From Clostridiaceae bacterium (GTDB taxonomy: Bacteria; Bacillota; Clostridia; Lachnospirales; Lachnospiraceae), in NCBI GenBank assembly GCA_902363735.1, contig CABJBA010000006.1, positions 204,998 to 268,997 of the forward strand: a stretch of 64,000 bases of DNA, read 5' to 3'. The position numbers were made by a program, and so were the translations under genes. Shown one piece after another: positions 56,207-64,000 of this stretch. Position 1 is the stretch's first letter. Each line of letters opens with the position of its first letter. Under the pieces are notes generated by a model. It saw nothing but the letters and a program-made list of their open reading frames with translations. It was not told where the DNA came from and searched no databases.

Positions 56207-56428
56207 ATGTCCAAGAACAATTACAATGATATGGATAACTCTTCCAGAAATTCTCACAGCACAAGCCAGAACAGCAACCAGAATAACAACCAGAACAACA
56301 GCCAGAACAATAATCAGAACAGCAGCCAGAACAATAATCAGAACAGCAGCCGTAATTCCAGCCGCGACAGCAGCCGTAATTCCAGCCGTGACAGCAGCCG
56401 CAACAACAGCCAAAACAAATCCAACTAA
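56207..56428 (+). CDS. 73-residue Asn/Gln/Ser-rich low-complexity protein
   Basis: Start at 56207, directly after CAGGAGG; an in-frame start at 56063 has no ribosome site and crosses the promoter. After MSKNNYNDMD the chain is almost only N, Q, S with R and a few D, in repeated units QNNNQNSS and RNSSRDSS. The DNA carries matching 24-bp tandem repeats (~56280-56400). Extremely hydrophilic, no signal peptide. The composition recalls gamma-type small acid-soluble spore proteins, and a sigma-G-like promoter lies upstream, but there is no alignable SASP motif. Confidence 0.65.
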   Translation: MSKNNYNDMDNSSRNSHSTSQNSNQNNNQNNSQNNNQNSSQNNNQNSSRNSSRDSSRNSSRDSSRNNSQNKSN

Positions 56429-56456
56429 ATAGCGGACCAGAAAAGCAATGATAAAG

Positions 56457-56494
56457 GCGTGGGAAAGAGACGAAAAGTTCTTTCCTGCGCTTTT
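56457..56494 (+). terminator. Probable terminator
   Basis: GCG.GGAAAGA/TCTTTCC.GCGC stem with short T-run, between the N/Q/S-rich gene and the rhodanese gene. Confidence 0.5.
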
Positions 56495-56546
56495 CCCATT
56501 TCCGGAGATGGAGAATATATTATTATTAGAAAGGACAGGTGATAAT

Positions 56547-56855
56547 ATGTTCAGAACTATACCCATTTGGGAAATCGACAATTATATAGAGAGTAATAAC
56601 AATGCAATGATCATTGATTTGCGCCGGGAGGAATCCTACCGCAAAAACCATATTAAAGGGGCGGTGAATCTTCCCTATGAAAACAGAGATGAGTGGATGA
56701 GTGGTCTGCCTTTAAACCAATTGCTGATATTTTACTGTTCCAGAGGAGGGCAAAGTATGTCCGTATGCAGGGAACTGGAGCCTTATGGCTTCCGTCTGGT
56801 CAATATAGCCAATGGAATTGAATATTACAGGGGAAAATATATGGTCCGGAGATAG
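56547..56855 (+). CDS. Rhodanese-like domain protein
   Basis: 102 residues from the ATG at 56547; the longer in-frame start at 56448 overlaps the preceding terminator. Single rhodanese domain: IIDLRREESYRKNHIKGAVNLPY and the active-site loop FYCSRGGQS with C64. Sulfur-carrier or persulfide role; no partner gene adjacent. Confidence 0.88.
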   Translation: MFRTIPIWEIDNYIESNNNAMIIDLRREESYRKNHIKGAVNLPYENRDEWMSGLPLNQLLIFYCSRGGQSMSVCRELEPYGFRLVNIANGIEYYRGKYMVRR

Positions 56856-56934
56856 GTAATTTCATTGACAGAAGCACCTTCAAGGTCTTAAAATATAGCT
56901 TATACACATGAATGACTGCAAAGGAGAAAAACCT

Positions 56935-57483
56935 ATGAAATATATGATTGCTTCCGATATCCACGGCTCTGCCTATTATTGCAGGGAGCTTTTGCATGCA
57001 TATCAACGCGACCAGGCCTCCAGACTGATTCTGCTGGGAGACCTTCTTTACCATGGTCCTAGAAATGATCTTCCAAGGGACTATGCGCCCAAAGAAGTGA
57101 TTGCTATGCTTAATGGTCTTAAAGATCAGATTTACAGCGTGCGGGGAAATTGTGATACAGAAGTGGACCAGATGGTGCTGGAATTTCCCATCTTGGGGGA
57201 TTATGCTCTTCTGTCTGTAGACGGCCTGACCATTTATGCAACTCATGGCCATATTTATAACCAGAATCATTTACCTCCTGTCCAGAAGGGGGATATTCTG
57301 CTTCACGGTCATACCCACATCCTGGCAGCGGAACATGACCAGGGAATTACTGTTTTAAATCCGGGATCTGTGTCCATTCCCAAGGGCGGCAATCCGCCTA
57401 CCTATGGAATTTTAGAGAACCGGGTATTCCAGATTCTGGATTTTGACGGGAATGTAATAAAAGAAATTAACTTAGGAGAATAA
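56935..57483 (+). CDS. YfcE-type metallophosphoesterase
   Basis: 182 residues from the ATG at 56935 (AAGGAG upstream). ASDIHGS, LLGDLLYHGPRN, RGNCD, ATHGH and LLHGHTH give the complete calcineurin-like metal set. Family members hydrolyse phosphodiesters; physiological substrate unknown. One base separates its stop from the next start, so it is coupled to the methyltransferase gene. A second family member occurs at 60642. Confidence 0.9.
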   Translation: MKYMIASDIHGSAYYCRELLHAYQRDQASRLILLGDLLYHGPRNDLPRDYAPKEVIAMLNGLKDQIYSVRGNCDTEVDQMVLEFPILGDYALLSVDGLTIYATHGHIYNQNHLPPVQKGDILLHGHTHILAAEHDQGITVLNPGSVSIPKGGNPPTYGILENRVFQILDFDGNVIKEINLGE

Positions 57484-57484
57484 A

Positions 57485-58666
57485 GTGAAAAAAACATTTG
57501 AACTCATTGCACCCTGCCATTTCGGCATGGAGGCGGTATTGAAGAGAGAAATTACGGATTTAGGATATGATATTACCACAGTGGAAGACGGAAGAGTCAC
57601 CTTTATAGGTGATGACGAGGCCATCTGCCGCGCCAATGTATTTCTCCGGACGGCAGAACGGGTGCTTTTAAAGGTGGGAAGTTTTCATGCGGAATCCTTT
57701 GAAGAACTGTTTCAGGGAACCAGATCCATTGCCTGGGAAGATTACATTCCAGAGGATGGAAAGTTCTGGGTGGCAAAGGCTTCTTCAATTAAAAGCAAAC
57801 TGTTCAGCCCTTCTGATATCCAGTCTATTATGAAGAAGGCAATGGTGGAGCAGCTGAAAAAGTCTTATAAGGTGGAATGGTTTTCGGAAAACGGAAGCAG
57901 CTATCCTCTCCGGGTGTTTCTTTATAAGGATGAGGTAACTGTTGGCATAGATACCACAGGTGACTCTCTCCATAAGAGAGGTTACCGCACCTTGAACAGC
58001 AAGGCACCTATTACAGAAACCCTTGCGGCAGCCCTTATTATGCTGACTCCCTGGAACAAAGACCGGATTCTTGTGGATCCTTTCTGCGGAGGCGGCACCT
58101 TTCTCATTGAAGCAGCTATGATGGCTTCCAATCGTGCGCCAGGTATGAACCGTTCCTTTTTGTCTGAAGACTGGAAAAACCTGATTCCAAGAAAATGCTG
58201 GTATGACACCTTGGATGAGGCCAATGAGCTTGTGGATGACAGTGTCAAAGTGGATCTTCAGGGCTATGATATTGATGGGGATATCATCAAGGCGGCTAAA
58301 TCTAATGCGGAGCAGGCAGGAGTAGGCCATATGATTCACTTCCAGGAAAGGCCCTTAAGTGTATTAAGCCATCCCAAAAAATATGGTTTTATTATCACCA
58401 ATCCTCCTTATGGAGAACGTCTGGAGGAAAAAGAAAATCTGCCAGCACTGTACCGGATGCTCGGAGAGCGGTATAAAGCTCTGGATTCCTGGTCATTGTA
58501 TATGATCACCGCTTATGAAGACGCGGAAAAACATATAGGGAAAAAAGCGGATAAAAACCGTAAAATATATAATGGAATGATGAAGACTTATTTTTATCAG
58601 TTCATGGGGCCGAAGCCGCCAAGGCATAACAATTCTGCCGGTGAAGGCAGGCTAAGCGCTGACTGA
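57485..58666 (+). CDS. THUMP-domain RNA methyltransferase (RlmL/YpsC-like)
   Basis: 393 residues, GTG start. N-terminal ferredoxin-like and THUMP domains (~1-160), then a Rossmann methyltransferase with DPFCGGGTFLIEAA (SAM site) and the catalytic NPPYGERL motif of N2-guanine methyltransferases. Probably modifies 23S rRNA (m2G2445-type), by family. Confidence 0.92.
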   Translation: MKKTFELIAPCHFGMEAVLKREITDLGYDITTVEDGRVTFIGDDEAICRANVFLRTAERVLLKVGSFHAESFEELFQGTRSIAWEDYIPEDGKFWVAKASSIKSKLFSPSDIQSIMKKAMVEQLKKSYKVEWFSENGSSYPLRVFLYKDEVTVGIDTTGDSLHKRGYRTLNSKAPITETLAAALIMLTPWNKDRILVDPFCGGGTFLIEAAMMASNRAPGMNRSFLSEDWKNLIPRKCWYDTLDEANELVDDSVKVDLQGYDIDGDIIKAAKSNAEQAGVGHMIHFQERPLSVLSHPKKYGFIITNPPYGERLEEKENLPALYRMLGERYKALDSWSLYMITAYEDAEKHIGKKADKNRKIYNGMMKTYFYQFMGPKPPRHNNSAGEGRLSAD

Positions 58667-58696
58667 CAGCCTCCCTTTGAGCTAAAGGAGATGTAG

Positions 58697-60001
58697 TTGA
58701 AGATTAGAAAATGGTTTTTTCTCCTGCTCCTGGCGGTATCTTGCTTTGGAGCAGGCTTTTGGTACTGGAAAGAAGATATGGAACCTCTGGAAAGAGAGCT
58801 TCCTGCTTTTTATGACGGGAGGCAGGAAGGCCGTGTCCCGTCCGTGAAAAATCAGGGATCTTTCGGAACCTGCTGGGCATTTGCCTCTCTTCAGGCTTTG
58901 GAAGCCAGTCTGCTTCCTGAGGAGGTGTGGGATTTTTCAGAGGATCATATGTCACTGAACAATGGATTTTTTATTCCTCAGGAGGCTGGTGGGGAGTATA
59001 CCATGTCCATGGCTTATCTGCTGTCCTGGAAAGGCCCTGTAGCTGAGGAAAAGGACCCTTACGGCGACGGCATTTCTCCTCAGGGACTGAAAGCGGAAAA
59101 GTATGTAAAGGAAATCCAGATCATACCGGAAAAGGATTACGAGAAGATTAAGAGGGCTGTCCTGTTATACGGCGGAGTTCAAAGTTCCCTTTACACCTCT
59201 ATGGTTGATGAACAAAGCAGGTCTGCTTTTTATAATAAAGAAAAGTTCTCTTACTGCTATATAGGTACTATGCCGCCTAACCATGATTCGGTGATTATTG
59301 GCTGGGATGACGATTATCCAAAAGAAAACTTCAGCGTCCAGGCTCCGGGAGACGGGGCTTTTATCTGCATAAACAGTTGGGGAAACGGATTTGGAGATCA
59401 GGGCTTTTTTTATGTTTCCTATTATGATTCCAACATTGGAGTGAATAACCTTGTTTATACAGATACAGGAGATGCTGATGATACTGCCCATATCTATCAG
59501 ACGGACTTGAGGGGCTGGGTAGGACAGCTGGGATATGGGGAAGAAACGGTTTGGTTTTCTAATGTATATGAGGCGGATGGAGAGGAACGGCTTGAAGCGG
59601 CAGGTTTTTATGCCACAGGCCCAGGATCCTCTTATGAAGTTTATATCCTACGCCATCCGGGAACTGAAGAGGAAATTACAGATGGCAGTTCTTTTGAAAA
59701 AAAGATATTAGCGGCTCAGGGAAGCTTTGTGTACGGGGGGTTTTATACGGTTCCCTTTTCAGAAATTGCTCAAAAGGAGCTAAATCTTTCTCCTGGAGAG
59801 CGCTTTGCTGTAATTGTTAAGCTCACCACACCGGAGACTATTCATCCAGCGGCCATTGAATTTGATTCCGGAGACGGACGTACGGTTGTGGATATCTCTG
59901 ACGGGGAGGGATATATCAGTCCCGATGGAATGGCTTGGGAACGGGTTGAAAAAGGAAAAAACTGCAATCTTTGCTTAAAGGCATATACAAAGGACCGGTA
60001 G
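58697..60001 (+). CDS. Membrane-anchored papain-like (C1A) protease with C-terminal lectin-like domain
   Basis: 434 residues, TTG start after AAAGGAGATG. A single N-terminal hydrophobic segment (~6-23) anchors or exports it. Papain core: Q53 and C59 (NQGSFGTCWAF), H196 (PNHDSVIIGW), N226 (INSWGNGFGDQG). The C-terminal ~190 residues fit the lectin-like domain often fused to bacterial C1A proteases. There is no obvious pro-region. Sits 29 nt before the dITPase gene, so an extracytoplasmic protease is probably cotranscribed with housekeeping enzymes. Confidence 0.9.
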   Translation: MKIRKWFFLLLLAVSCFGAGFWYWKEDMEPLERELPAFYDGRQEGRVPSVKNQGSFGTCWAFASLQALEASLLPEEVWDFSEDHMSLNNGFFIPQEAGGEYTMSMAYLLSWKGPVAEEKDPYGDGISPQGLKAEKYVKEIQIIPEKDYEKIKRAVLLYGGVQSSLYTSMVDEQSRSAFYNKEKFSYCYIGTMPPNHDSVIIGWDDDYPKENFSVQAPGDGAFICINSWGNGFGDQGFFYVSYYDSNIGVNNLVYTDTGDADDTAHIYQTDLRGWVGQLGYGEETVWFSNVYEADGEERLEAAGFYATGPGSSYEVYILRHPGTEEEITDGSSFEKKILAAQGSFVYGGFYTVPFSEIAQKELNLSPGERFAVIVKLTTPETIHPAAIEFDSGDGRTVVDISDGEGYISPDGMAWERVEKGKNCNLCLKAYTKDR

Positions 60002-60030
60002 AGAGTGCTTAGAGACGAAAGGAGAGGCAA

Positions 60031-60645
60031 ATGAGAGGAGATAAAATCGTATTTGCCACAGGAAACCAAGGAAAGCTGGATGAGATCCGGGAAATTTTAA
60101 AGGATCTGGGACTGTTAATCGTGTCCATGAAGGAAGCGGGAGCTAACCCTGAGATCGTGGAAAACGGAAATACATTTGGGGAAAACGCTGAGATTAAGGC
60201 TAGGGCAGTGTGGAAGGAGACCGGAGGAATCGTCCTTGCAGATGATTCGGGGCTGGTGGTAGACTGCTTAAACGGAGAGCCGGGTATTTATTCAGCCAGA
60301 TATATGGGAGAGGACACTTCCTATGATATAAAAAATCAAAATTTACTGGACAGGGCCGCAGGGGTAACCGGATGTGATAGAAGTGCCAGGTTTATCTGCA
60401 ATATTGCGGCAGTCCTGCCTGACGGACAGGTGGTTCATACAGAAGCAGCTATGGAAGGACTGTTGGCAGACAGGCCTGCCGGCAATGAGGGATTCGGCTA
60501 TGATCCCATCCTCTATATTCCGGAGTTTGAGAAAACCAGTGCAGAGCTTACCATGGAAGAGAAAAACAGGATCAGCCACCGGGGGAAGGCCCTGGAGGAG
60601 ATGAAGAAGATGCTTATGGAAGTGAACTGGGAGGGAAAGAAATGA
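60031..60645 (+). CDS. rdgB: XTP/dITP diphosphatase (RdgB/HAM1)
   Basis: 204 residues; removes non-canonical purine nucleotides. FATGNQGKLDEIREIL start, FGENAEIKA, ADDSGLVVDCLNGEPGIYSARY, and GFGYDPILYIPE plus SHRGKALEEM. AAAGGAGAGG upstream; overlaps the next gene by four bases. Confidence 0.96.
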   Translation: MRGDKIVFATGNQGKLDEIREILKDLGLLIVSMKEAGANPEIVENGNTFGENAEIKARAVWKETGGIVLADDSGLVVDCLNGEPGIYSARYMGEDTSYDIKNQNLLDRAAGVTGCDRSARFICNIAAVLPDGQVVHTEAAMEGLLADRPAGNEGFGYDPILYIPEFEKTSAELTMEEKNRISHRGKALEEMKKMLMEVNWEGKK

Positions 60646-61133
60646 AGATACTGATCGTCAGTGATACACATAGAAGGGATGAAAATTTACAGAAGGTTAT
60701 GGAAGAGCAGAAACCCTTTGATATGCTGATCCACCTGGGAGACTCCGAGGGCAGTGAAGAAAAGATTGGAGAGTGGGCAGGAAAGGACTGCGTATTGCAT
60801 ATGATTCTGGGAAATAATGATTTCTTCTCCGATCTGGACCGGGAGAAAGAGGTGCAGATTGGAAGGTACCGGGCTCTTTTGACTCACGGTCATTATTACA
60901 ATGTATCCCTTGGAACGGAGCGGCTGGAGCGGGAGGCTGAGGAGCGTAACTTCGATGTCGTCATGTATGGGCACACCCACAGGCCTCTTTACGAGGTACA
61001 TAACGGAATTACCATTTTAAATCCCGGAAGTCTTTCTTATCCCAGGCAGGAGGGAAGAAAGCCGTCTTACATGATTATGGAATTAAATGAGCAGGGAGAT
61101 GCACATTATACTTTGAATTTTTTGGGAAGATAA
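60642..61133 (+). CDS. YfcE/YsnB-type metallophosphoesterase
   Basis: 163 residues; ATGA overlap with rdgB, the same pairing as rdgB(ysnA)-ysnB in Bacillus. IVSDTHRRDENL, HLGDSEG, LGNNDFF, LTHGHYYNV and YGHTHRPLY give all metal ligands. Confidence 0.93.
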   Translation: MKILIVSDTHRRDENLQKVMEEQKPFDMLIHLGDSEGSEEKIGEWAGKDCVLHMILGNNDFFSDLDREKEVQIGRYRALLTHGHYYNVSLGTERLEREAEERNFDVVMYGHTHRPLYEVHNGITILNPGSLSYPRQEGRKPSYMIMELNEQGDAHYTLNFLGR

Positions 61134-61165
61134 GGCTAAAAATAAGAGAGTTGGGATTAAATATC

Positions 61166-61206
61166 ATAACGAGGACGAAGGCAGAGAGTGCTTTCGTCCT
61201 CGTTAT
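61166..61206. terminator. Bidirectional hairpin terminator
   Basis: ATAACGAGGACGAA/TTCGTCCTCGTTAT plus GCA/TGC inner pairs; lies between convergent genes. Only a weak T-run. Confidence 0.7.
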
Positions 61207-61252
61207 TGTATATCGTAGAATGCGTTCAGCTTCCGGGTGTATATAGAACGGT

Positions 61253-62650
61253 TTATTTCCAGCCTTCCGGCAGATAAGATAAGGTGGCAGCAATCATATC
61301 CTCAGCCAGTTTTATGACCTCCTCTTTAGCAGCACGGCCCTTTACCAGGGGATCATTAAAAAAGGCTTCATATACCAGGGACCGGTCATAAGTGAGAGCC
61401 GCCTTTAAAATCAGCTGATGATTTTGGATATGAGGCAAGATCAGCTCCAGAATATTTTCCGGGATGGCTCCGGCAGCCACCGGCTTGATACAATCTCTGC
61501 TGAAGACTGCATTGGTTTCTACAACAGCGTTTGCAGGCAGGTTTGGAATCTGCAAAAATGTGTTTGGAATGTTGACATTGCTCACGGTCCGCTTTAAGCC
61601 GCATAAGGATTTAATTAAGAGAATCCCTTCCTCCCCCGAGGGTTTCTGCTCTATTTCTATTTCTCCGCTTACCAGCTTACTGCTTTTTTCCAAGCGTCTT
61701 TGCAAATCTTCTTTTCTCCACGTTACAGTTGTCAGGCTGAATTTCCAATCCTTGACAGTCTCAGGATCTTTTAAATATTCTTCCCCCGGCATAAATTCTG
61801 CCAGATGGCGGTCTCCTGCGGCGGCAATAAGACCATAACGGCGGAATAAGTCAAATTTTAGTTTGTGGGCGCAATGAAAGGAGCTGTTTGCCCAGTTCTT
61901 GTCAGGTTCATTGTAGCCTTCTTCGGAGTGTGAATTTACATAATCACGGTAAACAGGAAATAAATCAATACCTTTATAGGAAGCCTGGTCAAACCAGGTG
62001 AAATGGTTGATTCCTAACACATTGACATGGATGTCAGAACGCTCAACATGCTCCAGACCAAGACTTTCCTCGCAGATTCCTTTTAACACCTTTTGGGTTC
62101 CAAATACCTCATGGCAGCAGCCAAATGCCCTGATCTCAGGAAATACATGGTAAAGGGTCTTGATGCATAGAGACATGGGATTGGTATAGTTGATGACCCA
62201 GGCTTTGGGAGCATATTTTTTAATAGCTTCTCCAATGGTCACAAACATGGGAATGGTCCGCAGAGCCCGGATGGCTCCTCCCGGGCCTGCAGTGTCCCCT
62301 ACGGACTGGTAAATGCCAAGCCTTTCCGGCAAATGGACATCAGAATTCATTTCTCCGAATGTTCCCGGCAGGATGGAGATGACTGCAAAGTCACAGCCTG
62401 TCAGGGCTTCTTCTAAAGAGCCGGAGGTGACATAATTCCATTTTCCCACGGTGTCATCTCTTGCTGTCAGCTTGTTTCCAATGATTTCATTGCTTTTTGC
62501 GGCGGCTCCATCAATGTCATACAAGCGGATGGTTCCGCTTATGGAGCTGTCCATGGAAAGGTCTGTCATAAAAGTCCAGGCCCAGCCTCTGGAGCCTCCG
62601 CCTATGTAGGCAATGGTAATATCCCTTACTTTGTTGTTCTCATATTTCAT
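61253..62650 (-). CDS. Glycoside hydrolase family 4 (alpha-galactosidase/galacturonidase-like)
   Basis: 465 residues. NAD-binding AYIGGGSRGWAWTFMTDL at the start, VINYTNPMSL, metal-binding Cys/His in GCCHEVFG (~175-182) and the GINHFTWF motif. GH4 enzymes use NAD+, a divalent metal and an elimination mechanism. The CHEV tetrad separates it from MelA (CHSV) and 6-phospho-glycosidases (CN-type), so an unphosphorylated alpha-galactoside or galacturonide is more likely; the exact substrate is open. AGGAGG upstream. Divergent from an AraC regulator. Confidence 0.88.
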   Translation of the reverse strand: MKYENNKVRDITIAYIGGGSRGWAWTFMTDLSMDSSISGTIRLYDIDGAAAKSNEIIGNKLTARDDTVGKWNYVTSGSLEEALTGCDFAVISILPGTFGEMNSDVHLPERLGIYQSVGDTAGPGGAIRALRTIPMFVTIGEAIKKYAPKAWVINYTNPMSLCIKTLYHVFPEIRAFGCCHEVFGTQKVLKGICEESLGLEHVERSDIHVNVLGINHFTWFDQASYKGIDLFPVYRDYVNSHSEEGYNEPDKNWANSSFHCAHKLKFDLFRRYGLIAAAGDRHLAEFMPGEEYLKDPETVKDWKFSLTTVTWRKEDLQRRLEKSSKLVSGEIEIEQKPSGEEGILLIKSLCGLKRTVSNVNIPNTFLQIPNLPANAVVETNAVFSRDCIKPVAAGAIPENILELILPHIQNHQLILKAALTYDRSLVYEAFFNDPLVKGRAAKEEVIKLAEDMIAATLSYLPEGWK

Positions 62651-62690
62651 AAGATGCCCTCCTGATCAATGATTTGCTCTGTCATTTATA

Positions 62691-62719
62691 TTGATAAGTA
62701 TAATAGATTATAGTATTAT
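62691..62719 (+). promoter_or_regulatory. Sigma-A promoter of the AraC regulator gene
   Basis: TTGATA, exactly 17 bp, TATTAT, in the 134-nt AT-rich divergent region shared with the GH4 gene. Confidence 0.6.
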
Positions 62720-62784
62720 AATGCTTATATAATCGAGTATTTTTTTGAGAAAATCGTACTTTTGGCTTGTAATTGGAGGGTGAA

Positions 62785-63633
62785 ATGGAAAAAATATTAA
62801 TTTTGCAAAGTATGGAAGGAATGATTATTGACCGGGTGGTCCGTGATCAGGAGTATTCCATGGCAATTAAACATTTTCACGACACATATGAACTTTATTT
62901 CCTTTTGGAGGGGGAGCGTTACTATTTTATAGAGAAGGAAACCTATTATGTTAAGACAGGGGACGTGGTCCTCATAAACCGCCAGCAGGTCCATAAGACC
63001 AGCCAGGCTGGAAGCAAAAGCCATGACCGGATTCTGCTTCAGTTAAACGGAAAGGTGCTGGAGCCCTGGCTAAAAAGCACAGGGCTTCCTTCTCTTGAAA
63101 AAATATTTGAAGATTTTTACGGGGTATCCAGGCTTTCAGAACAGGAGTGGGAAGAGATGAAAGGTCTGTTATTGGGAATCACAGAAGAATTGGAGAATAA
63201 GAGTGAGGGCTTTGAAATCATGGCAAAGCTGAAGCTTTCTCAGATCCTTATTATGATTTCCCGCAGCAGGAAAAGGGATATGATGATAGAAATGCCTTCA
63301 AGAGTAGAGACTCCAAAGCACGGAAGGGTACACGATGTGGCGGAATATCTGACCTTTCATTGTGAGACGGGAGAGACTTTGGAGGAGTTGGCGGAACGTT
63401 TTTTTGTCAGTAAATCTTATTTAAGTAAAATTTTCAGAGAGGTGACGGGGCTTTCTGTCAACGAGTACCGGAATCTGGCCAGGATGAGAAAGGCCCAGAA
63501 GCTTTTAAAAAACAGCCGGTATTCCATTACGGAAATATCGGAACTTCTGGGATTTGAAAGCGTCACCTATTTTGAACGGGTATTTAAAAAGCATTGTGCA
63601 GTCACGCCCCTGAAATTCAGGAAGGGAAAGTAG
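62785..63633 (+). CDS. AraC-family transcriptional regulator
   Basis: 282 residues from the ATG at 62785, just after TTGGAGGGTG (a TTG at 62773 is inside the ribosome site). N-terminal cupin sensor domain with HFHDTYELYFLLEGERYYFI, and C-terminal double helix-turn-helix (~190-282) with LAERFFVSKSYLSKIFREVTG and ISELLGFESVTYFERVFKKHCAVTPLKFR. Most likely controls the divergent GH4 gene in response to a sugar. Confidence 0.92.
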   Translation: MEKILILQSMEGMIIDRVVRDQEYSMAIKHFHDTYELYFLLEGERYYFIEKETYYVKTGDVVLINRQQVHKTSQAGSKSHDRILLQLNGKVLEPWLKSTGLPSLEKIFEDFYGVSRLSEQEWEEMKGLLLGITEELENKSEGFEIMAKLKLSQILIMISRSRKRDMMIEMPSRVETPKHGRVHDVAEYLTFHCETGETLEELAERFFVSKSYLSKIFREVTGLSVNEYRNLARMRKAQKLLKNSRYSITEISELLGFESVTYFERVFKKHCAVTPLKFRKGK

Positions 63634-63821
63634 AATACAAAATAAAAAGTATAAAATAAGGATAAATTTTTTGGTTAATATATATAAAATAATAATTGGT
63701 TTTTCGGTTAAATTAACAATGGACATCCAGTTATATGCTGATATACTAATGTGTGTAATATATTAGTTGCGCACATGTTTTTGTTTACAAAACGAGGATG
63801 TAAAAGAAAGGAATAGAAAAA

Positions 63822-64000
63822 ATGGCAGAACATAGAGCGGTCCGTATGGGAATTGACGTAGGCGGTACTTATACCAAATGCGTTGCTATGGATAACGAAT
63901 CTCATGAAATTATTGGGAAAAAGCAGGTAAAGACAACTCATGATCATAAAGACGGCGTTGCTGCCGGTGTTGTACAGAGCTTTCAGTACTGTATGCAGGA
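63822..64000 (+). CDS. Hydantoinase/oxoprolinase family protein, 3'-truncated by the window edge
   Basis: 59 full codons are present with no stop before the window end. After MAEHRAV the sequence RMGIDVGGTYTKCVAMD is the actin-fold phosphate loop of the HyuA/oxoprolinase N-terminal domain, followed by KVKTTHDHKDGVAAGVV-type residues (QVKTTHDHKDGVAAGVVQS). AAAGGAAT upstream. Family members are ATP-dependent ring-opening amidohydrolases. The remainder is outside the window. Confidence 0.8.
   Translation, partial: MAEHRAVRMGIDVGGTYTKCVAMDNESHEIIGKKQVKTTHDHKDGVAAGVVQSFQYCMQ

Noticed and set aside
56189..56581. 130-residue hydrophobic minus-strand frame opposite the N/Q/S-rich gene
   Set aside because: Its A/V/L/I run is the reverse translation of the AAC/CAG/AGC repeats; no ribosome site.
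63745..63767. ACTAAT/ATTAGT inverted repeat as operator of the hydantoinase gene
   Set aside because: Only 6 bp per arm in very AT-rich DNA; not distinguishable from chance.
1..64000. tRNA or rRNA genes, insertion sequences, prophage or origin
   Set aside because: No cloverleaf-like segment, rRNA-like stretch, transposase, integrase or DnaA-box cluster was noticed on either strand, although a dedicated tRNA scan could not be run.

Overview
The window reads as a chromosomal segment of a spore-forming anaerobic Firmicute of the Lachnospiraceae (Clostridium cluster XIVa; Lacrimispora/Hungatella/Enterocloster-like is my best guess). The reasons are the str-S10-spc-alpha ribosomal order, a zinc-type S14, an enlarged L17, a KOW protein between map and infA, an [FeFe]-hydrogenase-like protein, class III fructose bisphosphatase, GW-rich cell-wall-binding repeat proteins and sporulation-type promoters. 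No rRNA, tRNA, transposase, phage gene or CRISPR array was seen.

Layout. 1-3.4 kb: end of the str operon (fusA cut by the window edge, tuf). 3.4-11.6 kb: an accessory island, mostly cell-envelope genes (M55 aminopeptidase, LtaS-like sulfatase-fold enzyme, subtilase, acyltransferase), with a methyltransferase, a 50-residue Cys-rich peptide and a cell-wall-binding protein. 11.6-28.4 kb: the S10-spc-alpha superoperon from rpsJ to rplQ with secY, adk, map and infA; it has its own promoter and structured leader, a second promoter before rpmJ, and several hairpin-bearing intercistronic gaps. 28.4-31.1 kb: two paralogous cell-wall-binding proteins behind a strong promoter and an unusually structured 300-nt leader. 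31.2-35.9 kb: ecfA1-ecfA2-ecfT-truA, then rplM-rpsI behind an L13-type leader, ending in a 149-nt element that folds as a three-way junction. 36.2-39.6 kb: hydrogenase-like protein, GreA, HAD phosphatase, OGG-type DNA glycosylase. 39.7-48.0 kb: a probable amino-acid operon leuB-ilvD-ilvB-serC-serA-DUF1015. 48.1-56.4 kb: sporulation and envelope genes (M23 peptidase, Cys-rich pair, tandem NlpC/P60 hydrolases, Asn/Gln/Ser-rich protein) mixed with an alcohol dehydrogenase and fbp. 56.5-61.1 kb: rhodanese, two YfcE-type phosphoesterases, THUMP methyltransferase, papain-like protease, dITPase. 61.2-64 kb: GH4 glycosidase divergent from an AraC regulator, then the start of a hydantoinase/oxoprolinase gene.

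The most interesting signals are regulatory. Three small Cys-rich genes at two loci share a sigma-K-like promoter (mACm-N16-[CT]ATAnnnTA), an M23 peptidase has a sigma-E-like promoter, and an N/Q/S-rich protein has a sigma-G-like one, suggesting a scattered sporulation set. Two tandem NlpC/P60 genes each carry a WalR-box-like direct repeat just downstream of a sigma-A -10. The leader before the cell-wall-binding pair holds a 70-nt hairpin, two further hairpins and four tandem 20-nt units that each can fold as a mini-hairpin with partly compensated changes. All calls come from reading the sequence; no database search was run.
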